Positions 42,361-53,640 of a DNA stretch of 64,000 nt are shown one piece after another. Origin of the DNA: Tricholoma matsutake (taxonomy: Eukaryota > Basidiomycota > Agaricomycetes > Agaricales > Tricholomataceae). Position 1 is the first letter of the stretch. Each line of letters opens with the position of its first letter. A program made the translations under genes and the position numbers. The DNA lies in the NCBI GenBank assembly GCA_026075535.2, contig AP026545.1, positions 1,612,001-1,676,000 of the forward strand, read 5' to 3'. Below the pieces are notes generated by a model that made no database searches, was not told the DNA's origin, and saw nothing but the letters and a program-made list of their open reading frames with translations.

Positions 42361-42419
42361 GTATGCATTTGTACTATTGTTGATTTCTTTTGTACTAACC
42401 AATCTGTTTTCCTTTTCAG
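42361..42419 (+). other. Candidate spliceosomal intron (59 nt)
   Basis: GTATGC donor, a perfect TACTAAC branch site at 42,393-42,399 and CCTTTTCAG acceptor. It is the strongest intron of the set and lies on the plus strand, opposite to the others, as expected for an element inserted in the other orientation. Confidence 0.85.
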
Positions 42420-44267
42420 AATTGCTGTAACTGTACCCTACTGAAGCCCTATGCCACCACTGCGAGCCTCTGCTTTCAGGGTGACAACAGGTTCTGTTTC
42501 TGGACAACAATGACCATGATAACCAATGACAATGGCAGCTGACAACAACACAGCTGCACCATGCCCAACACAAACAGGGCAGTACAGCAACATTCAACAA
42601 TGCAAATGGGGGGGGAATGACAATGTTTGACAATGCAAATGGGGGATGGTGATATTCAACAATGCAAGTGGGGGGTGGAAATGGACAACAATGCAGGTAG
42701 GGGGGACAGAGAGCTGTATCCCCCCACCCTCACTACAAATGCGAGATGGTGGGACCATTTTCTTTTCTTTTCTTTCTCTTTTTTTTCGGTCATTTGTCCA
42801 TTTTTACTTGCTTAAGAACCTCACCACTGAGAGCACATGCTCACAGGGTGTAATGTAATTAGTTTCATTTAATATACAGTAAACTTTAAGTTGGGATGAA
42901 AAATGACTGGTAAAACCAGTGTCAACCAGTTTTTTCAGGGCAACTGAACCAATTAGGACTGGTCCTAATCAGGTTGGTTGTGGTCTGTCTATTTTGGGTC
43001 ACAGTTTGGACCAGTTGCACCTCTTGGAGGTGTGGTAGGGTAATGAGGCCCACTCGTTAACCCCTACCCTTTTTTCTATTTTCTCAGCATTTGCATTGCT
43101 GATAGTTTTTATTCTATTTTTACTTTCTAGCTCCTTCTTTTCCTTGCAACACATCAAATACATGATGTGTTATGGTGCTCCCTCGGGCTATGCTGCTGTC
43201 ATCAAGAAGGACGGTACTGGTTTTTGTTAATTAAACTCGCATTTGGCATCCCTTGATCTATTTATAACACATCTTGGCAACAGTCCGGTACTCGATCCGA
43301 TACTTATTCCCTTCTCTGGCTAGTCAAAATCCAAACTTGACAGGCTGATCGACTGGACAGGTAGGGTCGAGAGGTCTTGTTTGAGTGCTCTCTGCACTTG
43401 CTGGGGGCACAAGTCGCATTGCACAAATAGAGAGCCTCAATGATGGACCAATCCCCAAGCAATTTCCAGCCTGTGAAACCCTGAGATAAGGACTCGATGA
43501 CACCACCTCGATATCATCCACCATACAAACACTGACCCTATCTTGAAGATTAACAATACTTTCTGAACCCAACAATCTTGCTTCTTTATTAGTTTATCTT
43601 TCTGGTTGTTTTGACCTGTCGGCGCAAGAGAACGAGTGTGATATGGCTTTTCATCAGTTGTACTATGATTTGTATATAGAGCATGGCACGGGTAACCCTC
43701 AGGTATATGTCCTCATACCCTTACCCATACCCATGAACACCGTACCCACACGGGTATGGGTACGGTGTCACCGTGGGTTTCCATGGGTTACCCATGGTTA
43801 TATGTGGGTTTCAAGAAGAATACATATTTTAATAATTTATTACACTAAACTAAGTTAATAGAAACCTCCTTGCTCGCGTTTGGAGCAAGGGAGGGGGTGG
43901 TGGACCTATTCTAATAAATAAATTACATTAAATTAATATAGAAAACCCCCCCCTCCGCATTTCGAGTGAGGGAGGGTGGTGCCTGTAGTCAATGAAAACA
44001 AAACAAAAAACCCCCCCTCTCGGGTTTGGAGTGAGGGAGGGGGGTGGTGCCTGTAGTCATTGATCCCCGTTTCCACCCCACGAGCAGTTGCTCATGGTGG
44101 CAGTTGGGTCCTCGGGTCCTCCTCCTGGTCATCGTCATCATTCCACCTGCTATCCACCCCACAAGCAGTTGCTCATGAGGCTGGGGCAGGTGGTGTGCCA
44201 TTGTGACATGGCGGCATTGGCATGGGGTCATTCCATGTGAACTCCTCATTCCAAGGGAAATAACAAC

Positions 44268-44332
44268 CTAGGAAATGAAAGAAACAAAATAGTTAGTTTA
44301 CAAAAAAAGAAATGAATGAAAAAAAAACTTAC
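44268..44332 (-). other. Candidate spliceosomal intron (65 nt)
   Basis: Minus strand: GTAAGT donor, AAACTAACTA branch, CCTAG acceptor. Homologue of 5897-5960. Confidence 0.78.
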
Positions 44333-44437
44333 CATGAACCCAAACAACGCAATCACGTTGTTTGGGCCTGGGTGACATGGCACTGTTGGGTGTGTGTCAT
44401 TAGCTGTCATCATCCATCATTATCAGTAGTTTATAAC

Positions 44438-44501
44438 CTGAAAAAGAAGAAACATAATCAATTAGTTTAAAAAAACAAGAAATGACACACAAAAAACTTA
44501 C
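44438..44501 (-). other. Candidate spliceosomal intron (64 nt)
   Basis: Minus strand: GTAAGT donor 4 nt after the H1 hairpin at 44,506-44,536, AAACTAATTG branch, TTTTTCAG acceptor. Confidence 0.78.
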
Positions 44502-45639
44502 TATAGGCCCAAACAACGATTCGTGTTGTTTGGGCCATGCTATGGTGGTGGTTGGATCATCATATAGTTTAGAATTAGATGTGCCATGAGTATTCAACAA
44601 AGTCAGATGATTACTCACCTGACCAAAATCCAGGTACCAGCATACCCACACATACCTGCAACACCATGGAAAAGGGTATGGTGTTGCCTGGGTATGGCAA
44701 TCCCATACCCATACCCATACCCATGCATACCAGTGACTGGAGACACACAGTGTTACCCATGCCTGTGCCGTGCCCTATTTGTATATAGGTGTCTCCCCAC
44801 CTTTTGAATGGGACAAGTACTCTTTTGACTCACTTTTCATGTTCCTCCCTCCCTTGAAGTCCCACAAAACCTCTGCACAACAAGGTGTAGAATTAAGATA
44901 AGTCCTCAAGTTTTCAAGTTCCATGGCCCCTCAGGCCCTGTTTTATATTGCCACTTCTCATTTACACAGCAAGAGAGTCATCCCTCCTCACTCCTTTAAT
45001 TTTAAATGACAGAACCATCGTCCACGCATTCTTGATGTTTGCTCCACGTGACTTTGTTGATCAAACTTTCAATCATTGATCAGGTTTCTTAGAGTCATTA
45101 CACACCCAATACCACCCAACAAGCTCTCAGCTTGTGTGTTCTGCTGATCGCCACTCTCCTCTTAGGACCAGCTTACCTACCTCATGACGAGCCAACCTTG
45201 GTCAGCAGAACCTCCAACAGACCATTTCCCCTCCAACAAGTGGTGACCAAGACAGGGACATCAGTTTTCCGTGCAACTGTCGCATTTTACAACCCAGGTA
45301 AGTCCAAACACACCAAAAGTTTACTGATTCATCAGTTACAGCACCACTGATCGTCAAATTTGGCGCTATCCATTCCATCAAGTATTCCACACAGACCCAC
45401 ATCCCCAACAGAGTCGGCTTGTAGCTGTGTCTGGCATCATTCTAAATTCCCTTTTGCTTGCTTTCCAACAATATCCAACTGTTGAAACCATGCCACTCCA
45501 TTATACCAATTCCCATCTACCTTATACAAGCTGTCGTGACAACCCTCTACCCTCATTCCTCTCACAACATGAAGTAAAACCTGTCAACCCAATTCAGCAT
45601 TAATTACTCAGCCTCCAACTGCTTGTCAAATGACTACAC

Positions 45640-45927
45640 CATCTGGTTCAAGCCAGCCCATGCCGGGAGTGTCTAATGCACCCACCTCAAGGCTCAAACC
45701 CTACAAACTTGTCCAATTGAACTATTACACCAATGCCAGCCCCTAGCTCGTCTAATGTGCCCCATTTTAAGGGCAAACAAGTTACAGAATTCTTGGATTC
45801 CCTCAAGATACACGCTACTGCTGCTCAGATAGATTTAAACAGCCTCCCTCAACACATCTTGCGGTATTGTGGATGAAAGGTGCAGTACACAATCGAGTCA
45901 GCGCTCCTGTGGAAACAGAATGATTGG
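45640..45927 (+). pseudogene. Gy-E gag, first part
   Basis: After a 400-bp leader with nothing else recognisable (45,239-45,640), codons for HFKGKQVTEFLDSLKIHATAAQID and LPQHILRYC (about 45,768-45,880) match the start of a gag capsid domain. A TGA near 45,877 interrupts it. It breaks off at the T2 element and continues at 47,456: removing the T2 element plus one 8-bp duplication restores the reading frame. Start codon not determined. Confidence 0.75.
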
Positions 45928-46514
45928 TAGGGCATGGCACGGGTAACCCTCGGGTATATTTTCTTATACCCCTACCCATACCCATGAACACCATACCCAC
46001 ACGGGTAGGGGTACGGTGTTACCATGGGTTTCTGTGGGTTACCCATGGTTATTTGTGGGTTTCAGCATGAATATGTATTTTAATAATCTAATTACACTAA
46101 ATTAATATACAGAAAGTGACCCCCCTCTCGCGTTTGGAGTGAGGGAGGGGGGTGGTGCCTGTAGTCACCAAGAACAGAATGAGTAACCCCCCTGCTCACA
46201 TTTGCAGTGAGAGAGGGGGGGGGGGTGCTGCCTGCAGTCGTCAATCCCCATTTCCACCCCACGAGCAGTTGCTCATGAGGCTGGGGTGGGTGGTGTGCCT
46301 GTAGTCGTCAATCCCTGTTTCCACCCCACAAGCAGTTGCTCATGGTGGCAGTTGGGTCCTCGGGTCCTCCTCCTGGTCATCATTGTCATTCCACCCACTA
46401 TCCACCCCACGAGCAGTTGCTCATGAGGCTGGGGCATGTGGTGTGCCATCGTGATGTGGTGGCATTGGCGTGGGGTCATTCTGTGTGAACTTTTCATTCC
46501 GAGGGAATTCCAAC

Positions 46515-47030
46515 CTAGGAAATGAAAGAAATAGTGTTTGAAGGTCCAGTCCATGGTTATGTAACAGTCTTTTGGAATTTTGAGATGTAATCTGCTTGTT
46601 AAAGCCTTACAATGTATCCTGGCATTTCAGGACTTTTTGTACACAATGTCAAGATAAGATTGAAAAGGTCTTGTCATTATGCCTCAGTGGTTTTTACAGA
46701 ATTAAACATATTAAACATAAAACAATTTTTCCAATCTATACATTTTCCCAGGTTTTGAGAAAAGTGTATGAACTGCAAAAATTGTTTTGTATTTAATATG
46801 TTTAATTCTGTAAAAATGACTGAGACATAATGACAAAACCTTTTCAATCATATCTTGACATTGTGTACAGAAAGTCCTGAAATGCCATGATAGGTTGTAA
46901 GGCTTTAACAAGCAGATTACATCTCAAAATTCCAAAAGACTGTTACATAACCATGGACTAGACCTTCAAACACTAGAAAGAAACAAAATAGTTAGTTTAC
47001 CAAAAAAAGAAATGAGCTAAAATAAATTAC
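46515..47030 (-). other. Candidate intron interrupted by a MITE (64 nt without it)
   Basis: Minus strand: GTAATT donor at 47,030 and CCTAG acceptor at 46,515. The 444-bp MITE plus its 8-bp duplication lies inside; without them the intron is the same length as its homologue at 5897-5960. Confidence 0.75.
46532..46975. mobile_element. Foldback MITE, T3-type ends
   Basis: 444 bp, near-perfect arms of about 200 bp each, ends TAGTGTTTGAAGGTCCAGTCC / reversed TAGTGTTTGAAGGTCTAGTCC, and a perfect 8-bp duplication GAAAGAAA (46,524-46,531 and 46,976-46,983). Its ends match the T3 hAT elements, which could mobilise it. Confidence 0.95.
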
Positions 47031-47135
47031 CATGGGCCCAAACAATGCAATCATGTTGTTTGGGCTCAGGTGACATGGCACTGTTGGGTGTGTGTCGTTA
47101 GCTGTCATCATCCATCGTTATCAGTAGTTTAGAAC

Positions 47136-47201
47136 CTGAAAAAGAAGAAACATAATCAGTTAGTTTACAAAAAACAAGAAATGAAACACAAAAAAACTTA
47201 C
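47136..47201 (-). other. Candidate spliceosomal intron (66 nt)
   Basis: Minus strand: GTAAGT donor, CTAACTGATTATG branch region, TTTTTCAG acceptor; nearly identical to 6066-6131. Confidence 0.8.
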
Positions 47202-47261
47202 TATAGGCCCAAACAACGATTCACATCATTTGGGCCATGCTATGGTGGTGGTTGGATCATC

Positions 47262-47318
47262 CTATAGTTTATAATTAGATGTGTTGTGAGTATTCAACAA
47301 GGTCAGATGATTACTCAC
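47262..47318 (-). other. Candidate spliceosomal intron (57 nt)
   Basis: Minus strand: GTGAGT donor, weak branch, CTATAG acceptor; homologue of 6192-6248. A 60-nt exon separates it from the next intron. Confidence 0.6.
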
Positions 47319-47455
47319 CTGACCAAAATCCGGGTACCAGCATACCCGCACATACCCGTAACACCGTGGAAAAGGGTACAGTGTTGCCCAGGTATGGCAA
47401 TCCCATACCCGTGACTGGAAACACACAGTGTTACCCATACCTGTGCCATGCCCTA

Positions 47456-48944
47456 ATGATTGGGCAGCTGCACGCACTTACTTGATCAAGTTGTATGGGT
47501 TGAATGACCATAAACACCACTTCACTATGTAGAAGTTTTGAAGATGGGTTGAAGAGCACTCTGAAAGGAAGAGCTTCAACAAGTTACAACATACAAGACG
47601 TTGACCGATACTACCAAAACTTCATGGCCCATGCTGCATCGTTGATAGCTGAGTCGAGACTTTCAGATAGCAAGGCTAATGTTTTGTTTTTCAGTGGGAT
47701 TCTGAAAGGCATGAAGAAGTCAATTTGCCAAAGCTTACCGGCTGCCCACACCACTGTTCAATTGCCTCCTGATCGCAATGATGTGTTGTTACTCCTCCAA
47801 AAGGAATTTGACAAAGATGATCTGGGTAACCACAACTCACTCAGTTCAGACAACGACGATGAAAGTTCAGATAGTGACAAAGAAAGCTCCGATGATTCTG
47901 ATGATGGTTATCGATGCAGCTCCAAGACTTCACAAAAAACAAGAAAGAAAGTGAAACTTGTCTACTGCAATCGAGGTGCTCACCAAGCAAATGCAAGACA
48001 TACAACTCTCACTTCACGAGCTGACAGCAGTTAGGATCTCTGAGAATATGGCGGTACCCACTGTACCCACAGTTCCACAGGCTAATACCGAATGACAGTG
48101 TTTTATTTGTGACAAGCCTAATACTCACAGGTTAGGAGTCCATAACTGTCCAGAAGTCAGAACACTTGTCCAAAAAGGTCTCATAGCATACACCCCGGAA
48201 GGTAGGCTGATGCAAGCTGACAGGTCGAATCTTCCTCGAGGAATCATCGGTAACGGCGGTGTGGCAAAACAATTGAGAGATGAGAAAGCTACAGAGAATT
48301 TAAAAGGTAAAGGCTGAGAGGGACAGGACCCCCCTCCTCATATGGCCGCAAATATGGGTCTCCAATCAAACAGTGAGGATTTATTAGGTGAAGATGTCTA
48401 CGCCATCTTGTCACTTCCCACCAGATGGAACTCTTTTCCTGTGACATGTTCTCAAGCAAAGAATGAACCAAGGAAAGTAAATACACCTGAAAAGGATACT
48501 AATTCAGATACTAGGTACAGGCCATCACCTTCAGTTACACAACAACCACCGATGCAAGCTGAAAAGTTTCCCCCAACACCTCGCCCTCTGATTATCAACA
48601 TGCAAGAAGGCTGGGAGCAACAAAAAGTGGCAAAGAAGGACAAGTCCCCAGTACAACCCCCAAAAGAAGGAATAGACCAAGCAAATGGTGACAAGAACTC
48701 AACAAAACCATCAGGGGGGGTTTCACTTCACTTTGGTGATCCAGGATATGATCAATGGTGATGTGGTCCAGCAGAAAATTCTCAAAACTATGATAACACT
48801 CCCACTAAAAGAAATCTTAGGAATATCTATGGAGTTACAGAAGAGATTTACTGGTCTAATGAAGACTCAATGAGAGTACATAGCAAGTCCTGTAATGACT
48901 ACACCTTTTCAAGAACTCAACACATCACAAAACTTGACACTCGC
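47456..48944 (+). pseudogene. Gy-E gag, second part
   Basis: Capsid continues: SFEDGLKSTLKGRASTSYNIQDVDRYYQNFMAHAASLI, FFSGILKGMKKSI and LPPDRNDVLLLLQKEFDKDDLG, then an acidic-serine tract (SSDNDDESSDSDKESSDDSDD). After a stop at 48,032, a knuckle-like C-x2-C...H (FICDKPNTHRLGVHNC, about 48,100-48,155) follows, then a Pro/Gln-rich linker (48,342-48,761) to 48,944. At least three frame breaks. It is cut by solo LTR-G at 48,945. Confidence 0.82.
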
Positions 48945-50093
48945 TGATAGGTCGTCTTCTCGGCTCAAGGACCGATTCAACACTTTAGCATCATTCTAAT
49001 CACATCGGCTAACTCCTACAACGTCCCAGACGCAGTGCGACATACTCTATCGATTGCGATATCATATTGACCGCATCGAAACATCACCAGCGACATTGAT
49101 AGTATCAAAAGACCACATCGCACAACCTTAGGACTACCCCAAAAGTCCCTAAGATTCCCCTACATGACCACCGAACATCCCCGACCAACTTTGAACAAGC
49201 CACAACCGCAATCGACCATCATCGAGTGTCATCGATCAATATCGAGAAACTACGAGCGACATCAGGTGCCGCCTTCATTATCTAAATGGTGGAAGACCAT
49301 GCACTAGGACGTATTCCAACTCGTGTTCAAACCTGCTGATCATAGGTCAGCTTCATTCCAAGTCCCTATCGCGCACAGAACCCACTGGACACATTATTGC
49401 GAGACTTAGCACAGTTTATACACAAAGGACAGTCTCTTTTAGTTCTTTCCCTTTATTACTCTTTCATCATATGATATATATATCTTTCTTGTTCGGATTC
49501 CAGTCTCCTTTATGGCCTTGTGCCTTAACTCATATCTTTTGCCTCATGTTCTACACATGTTTCTCATTCCATTTTAGGAAGTTTCTTTAAAACATATAAA
49601 ACTCTGTAGTATCTACTTGAAAATAACAAGAAATCATCTTCACATATCGTCTCGTATACAGTTCTAAGCATCCAATCAGCTTTCTAAAGCAATCTAAGTC
49701 TCTGCGGGTTTTCTCGATCGACGAGAAACCTCCGCAATCGTTGCATCCTCGATCCTCCCTTGATCCTCTCGTCATTAGTTCTAGCAACCCTTCCAACACT
49801 TCATAGCAGTTTGCCGCACCCTTTGTATACCATTGACCTATTGAAAGGTCCCCATAATTCACATATCGACCATCGACGATAAAACTCGTTTGCTGTCGAT
49901 CTCATTGATCGCCCTCGATCGGACCATGACAAACATCTTTGTCTCGCATAACACTACCTTCACAACTAGTAATCTTCTCAGAGGTTTGACCACAAACTTT
50001 TGGAACGTCTCGCAACCCTCCTCTGACTCGTCGCAAACATCATCGATTGCCTCATCAGCAGTTCTGGTGGTTTTCCCAGGTTGAGCATCATCA
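48945..50093 (+). repeat. Solo LTR-G copy 3
   Basis: 1149 bp, TGATAGGTCGTC...GAGCATCATCA, perfect 4-bp duplication TCGC (48,941-48,944 and 50,094-50,097). TATA-like ACATATAAAAC at about 49,590. Lies between gag and protease of Gy-E. Confidence 0.93.
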
Positions 50094-50730
50094 TCGCCCA
50101 TTCAAAAGTTTTCCTGTCCTACGACAAAGAAAATGAGAGCGTCGACGAAATACTAGTCAGGTATTCTTCGGCAGTTAAATTACATACTAACCCACTCTTC
50201 GTGATGACAACTGGTCGGTTTGAGGGGACACTGGCTGGTTGTCTGGTTGTTTTTATGGTCAACACTAGCTCAGAGCTTAATCTGATCTCAAATAGCTTAT
50301 TTCAACAGATGGCTCTGGCCCTCGACATGGATGGCGCTCGCTGGTTGCTCAAAGGTGTGAACAGTGGCCCGGTACCTCTCTTATGGTGTTGCCATGATGC
50401 TCCTATCATCTGTGGTGGCCATCGGTTCAACCACCATTTTTTTGTCAACCGAGAAGATACCAGAAAACAAGATGTTATACCTGGACAACCATGGCTTCAA
50501 TGGTATTCAGCAATGCTGGCATACTCTAGGTCAGGAACTGTCAAGATGTGCCTGTGGAAGGACAGTGATCACGATCAGTATGAGTGCCACCCCCAGCAGC
50601 CTACTATTTCTATTCAACTTGTCACTGTCAATGCCCATGAAATACTGATTGACTGACATTCCAGACATGGCGAGCAACCATTGAAGAGGTCCCTGATTTG
50701 GAAAATTGAAGACAGACATGCAGCCCAAGC
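50094..50730 (+). pseudogene. Gy-E aspartic protease
   Basis: VFMVNTSSELNLISNSLFQQM (about 50,250-50,312) is the retropepsin active site M-V-D-T-G-S-E-L-N with D to N (AAC at 50,261) and G to S. Downstream are GVNSGPVPLLWCCHDAPI, FFVNRE and VIPGQPWLQWYSA, typical of the flap and C-terminal part. Open for about 190 codons; inactive by the catalytic change. Confidence 0.9.
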
Positions 50731-51523
50731 CTGTAAGTAGACAGGGTGTGTCTGTACCAAGTATTGGGTGATCGCTTTGGTGCCTCGTTGGCGAACTGGT
50801 TACTAACGAGGATGATTTCGATTTACTTTCTTCTCTCGACCCACCTGATGCCTACAATGAGCTTCTTAGAACCTTTTCTTTCACAGCTTTGACTCCTACA
50901 AACCCTCTCAACACTTCTTGGACACAATGAGCATTATCTCAGGATGACCCTTCTTATAGTTCATCAGCTGCACAAAAATGCAAATACAAACTGGTTGATC
51001 GCAAGGTTTGGCCAGTCCCAACATATATGCCTGATCCAGCAGGACAGGTCTTCAAAACAATTACGATACCTGAACTCACCCCCTTTACCCCTCAATCCCC
51101 CATATCTGGCAGATTTTGAACCCATGACCCATTTGACTTGAGACTGACTTGATTTCATCCTTGGGATGGTACCCAAGGATTTCCTATCTGAACAAGAAAT
51201 TGACTTACTTGTTTATGTCCTTTCATCTTGTGAAAAAGCTCTCACATTTTGCGATGCAGAGCGAGGTATGTTCTCTCAGGAATACTTCCCTGACTATGAA
51301 ATCCCCGTAATAGAGCATACACCCTGGGCCCAGCCACCAATACGTGTACCCAAGGCCATTGAATCAACAGTTCAACAAATGTTGGAAGAACAAAAAGCAG
51401 CTGGGAAATATGAGTATTCAACGGCCTCTTACCGATCGATGATTTTCACAGTTATGAAGAAAGCCAGACTGCGAATTGTCCACGATGTCCAAGAGTTGAA
51501 CAAAGTGACAATCCGTGATGCGG
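50731..51523 (+). pseudogene. Gy-E reverse transcriptase, N-terminal part
   Basis: A degraded connector (50,731-51,160), then MVPKDFLSEQEIDLLVYVLSSCEKALTFCDAERGMFSQEYFPDYEIPVIEHTPWAQPPIRVPKAI, EEQKAAGKYEYSTASYRSMIFTVMKK and LRIVHDVQELNKVTIRDA, the fingers of this RT lineage. It stops at 51,523, where a reversed solo LTR-G was inserted; the next codons resume at 53,257. The first 330 bp of the connector hold no recognisable motif. Confidence 0.9.
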
Positions 51524-53256
51524 TGATGATACTCAACCCAGAAACCCAAACAAAACCCACAAAATGGCTTCAGATGGTATAACACGAGTCAGAGGAAGGA
51601 TGCAAGGCCCTCTAGATGTCAAACCATCAAATAGTCATGAAACAACTGCTTGTCGAAGCAGTTCGAGGCTAAAAGAATGTGTTTTGAGGACTTGCGATGA
51701 TTTGCGAGGTGTTGCGATGATTTTCGAGATGTTGCAATGCTTTTTGAGATGTTGCAATATTTTTCGAAGAAGTCTCGAGGAATTTCGAGTGTGCAGATAT
51801 GTTTGGACGCAAGATCAGGGGACTAGACAAGTAGTAGAAGTGACAAAAAGGCTAATCAAGGGAAGCGAGAGTGAAAATAGCATAATGCGAGGAATTTCGA
51901 GGAATTTCGAGGAAGTTTAGCATAAAACACCAAACTTCGGACTGAATAAGACTAAACTGTACTCTCAAATCACTGTGATCTGGGAGGAAGATGACGACCT
52001 TCTTCTTTTTTCTTTGTATCTAGTACATCTTTTTATATAAAATAATGAGAGTACCTAAAAAGGCTAGAGAACATGAGGCAAACATGTGGAAAACTCGAGG
52101 CAAAAGACAATATAAGTATATCAGAACAATAAAGTGAGCCTAGAAGGGGTGAATATAACACATGATGAAGAAATAATAAGAAAGAATAGCTAAAACTGGA
52201 CTGTCCTTGTTATAAATTGAATAAAAGATCGGAAACTGCTTCGAGTGGATTGTATGCATGCACATGTGGTCGAAATGTGTTCGATATACTTGATATAGTG
52301 TCCCATGTGTCCAGCATGCATCCGAAGATCATTCGAACAGGAAATACTGTGTCCAACAATGTTTTTCGAGGTTCGATGTTTTTCGAAGATTTTCGAAGAT
52401 TCTTCTGACTTCGTTCATGGCCCGATATTGGTGCAATATTGTTTGACAATGGTAGGGGATACATCTGGCATGTGTGCGATGACCATTGGAATAGCGATAT
52501 AGTGTCCAATGTCGATTTTCGACGTTCGACGATGCTCGACCACGTTCAATACAATGCTTGCAATGCTTGACGATGTTCAATCGTGTTCAATACGATGCTT
52601 GCAATGCTCGACGATGTCCGATATGATGCATGTGATGTTCGATCACGTTCGATGATGCTCAACAATGTTTGATCGCGTTCTACAATGCTCAACCATGTTC
52701 GATATGATGCTTGATGATGTTCGATTGCGTTCGATGATGCTCAATGATGTTCAATCGTGTTTGATACGATGCTCGACAATGTTTGATACGATGCATGCGA
52801 TGTTCGATCGTGTTCGATGATGCTCAATGATGTTCGATCGTGTTCTACAATGCTCGACCGCGTTCTACGATGCTCGATGATGTCCAACTGCATTCAATAT
52901 GATGCTCGATCACGTTCGACGATGCTTGACCGCGTTCTACGATGCTTGATGATGCTTGACGATGTTCGACGATGTTCAATCGCATTCTACAATGCTCAAC
53001 CGTGTTCTATGATGCTCGACGATGTTCAACCATGTTCAATATGATGCTCAATCGCGTTCGACAATGTTCGACCACGTTTGACGATGTTCGACTGCGTTCG
53101 ACGATACTCTACCGTGTTCTACAATATGATATCGCACTTGGTAGACTTGGTCAGGAGTGGTCGTGCTGCTTCTGGGACCTTGTGCGAGTTATCCAATGTG
53201 ATTAGAATGTGGCCGAAATGGTGAATCGGCCTTTGAGCCAAGGGGACAACCTATCA
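51524..53256 (-). repeat. Solo LTR-G copy 4 with an internal minisatellite
   Basis: 1733 bp, reverse orientation, TGATAGGTTGTC...GAGTATCATCA in the minus sense; flanks GCGG and GTGG (3 of 4). It is about 550 bp longer than the other copies because of the tandem array at 52,510-53,125. It is located in the RT codons of Gy-E, and removal restores D-A-A-L-P. Confidence 0.9.
52510..53125. repeat. TCGA-rich minisatellite
   Basis: About 600 bp of degenerate tandem copies of words such as CGATGTTCGATCGCGTTC and GATGATGCTCGACC, with a period of roughly 15-20 bp and higher-order blocks. Solo LTR-G copies 2 and 3 contain only one or two such units at the corresponding place (about 38,700 and 49,215). 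Confidence 0.85.
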
Positions 53257-53640
53257 GTGGCACTACCCCTTTGTGTGGATGACTTCACCGGGGGATTGGT
53301 CAGTCATGTTATCTATGCGCTGGCTGATTTTTGCAGGATATGATGGTCAGATTCTAGCAGTGAAGTCCTGACCTCTTACAACTTTCAATTCCATTATAGG
53401 GCTCCATCAGCTTACTGTCCTACCTCAAGGAGCAACAAACTCTGTCCCTGAGTTCCAAAGGTGTACCCAACATGTCTTCCAACCTGAAATACCCGATACC
53501 TGCAATGTTTTTATTGACAATGTTACGTTTACAGGAGGCACTTCCACATATGGAGATGAAAAGATCTCCCCCAGCATTTGACACTTTGTTTATGAGTTCG
53601 CTACCACCCTCCAATGGAACTTCACTCGGATGATAGTAGC
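53257..53640 (+). pseudogene. Gy-E reverse transcriptase, palm and catalytic part
   Basis: VDDFTGG resumes the fingers-palm sequence, then (frame shifts at about 53,330 and 53,400) TVLPQGATNSV.EFQRCTQHVFQPEIPDTCNVFIDNVTFTGG. The catalytic F-I-D-D box reads F-I-D-N (AAT at 53,519-53,521). A stop at 53,579 ends the frame. Confidence 0.9.

Larger units (their letters stand above)
43677..44777. mobile_element. Non-autonomous hAT-type element, T2 ends (copy 2)
   Basis: 1101 bp, TAGAGCATGGCACGGGTAAC...CCGTGCCCTA with a perfect 8-bp duplication TTTGTATA (43,669-43,676 and 44,778-44,785). The undisturbed site, with one TTTGTATA, is present in the 3' LTR at about 57,433. Minus-strand core with H3 hairpins (43,867-44,040), H2 hairpins (about 44,090 and 44,170), two intact introns and a third whose acceptor is lost, and two H1 hairpins (44,337 and 44,506). 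Confidence 0.95.
43031..45238 (+). repeat. Gy-E 5' LTR, with a T2 element inside
   Basis: Matches the 3' LTR almost base for base apart from the T2 insertion at 43,677-44,777. TGGTGACCAAGACAGGGA follows (from 45,241), a plausible primer-binding site region. Confidence 0.93.
45928..47455. mobile_element. Non-autonomous hAT-type element, T2 ends (copy 3), with a nested MITE
   Basis: 1528 bp, TAGGGCATGGCACGGGTAAC...GTGCCATGCCCTA, perfect 8-bp duplication ATGATTGG (45,920-45,927 and 47,456-47,463). Same core as copies 1 and 2 on the minus strand: three introns, H1 hairpins at 47,034 and 47,206, H2 at about 46,265, 46,331 and 46,413, H3 at 46,122 and 46,187. TACCC/GGGTA arrays fill both ends. Confidence 0.95.

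Noticed and set aside
52817..53205. Open frames in the minisatellite (repeated RCSTMLDRV-like peptide)
   Set aside because: Peptide repeats mirror the tandem DNA repeat; no start context or homologue.
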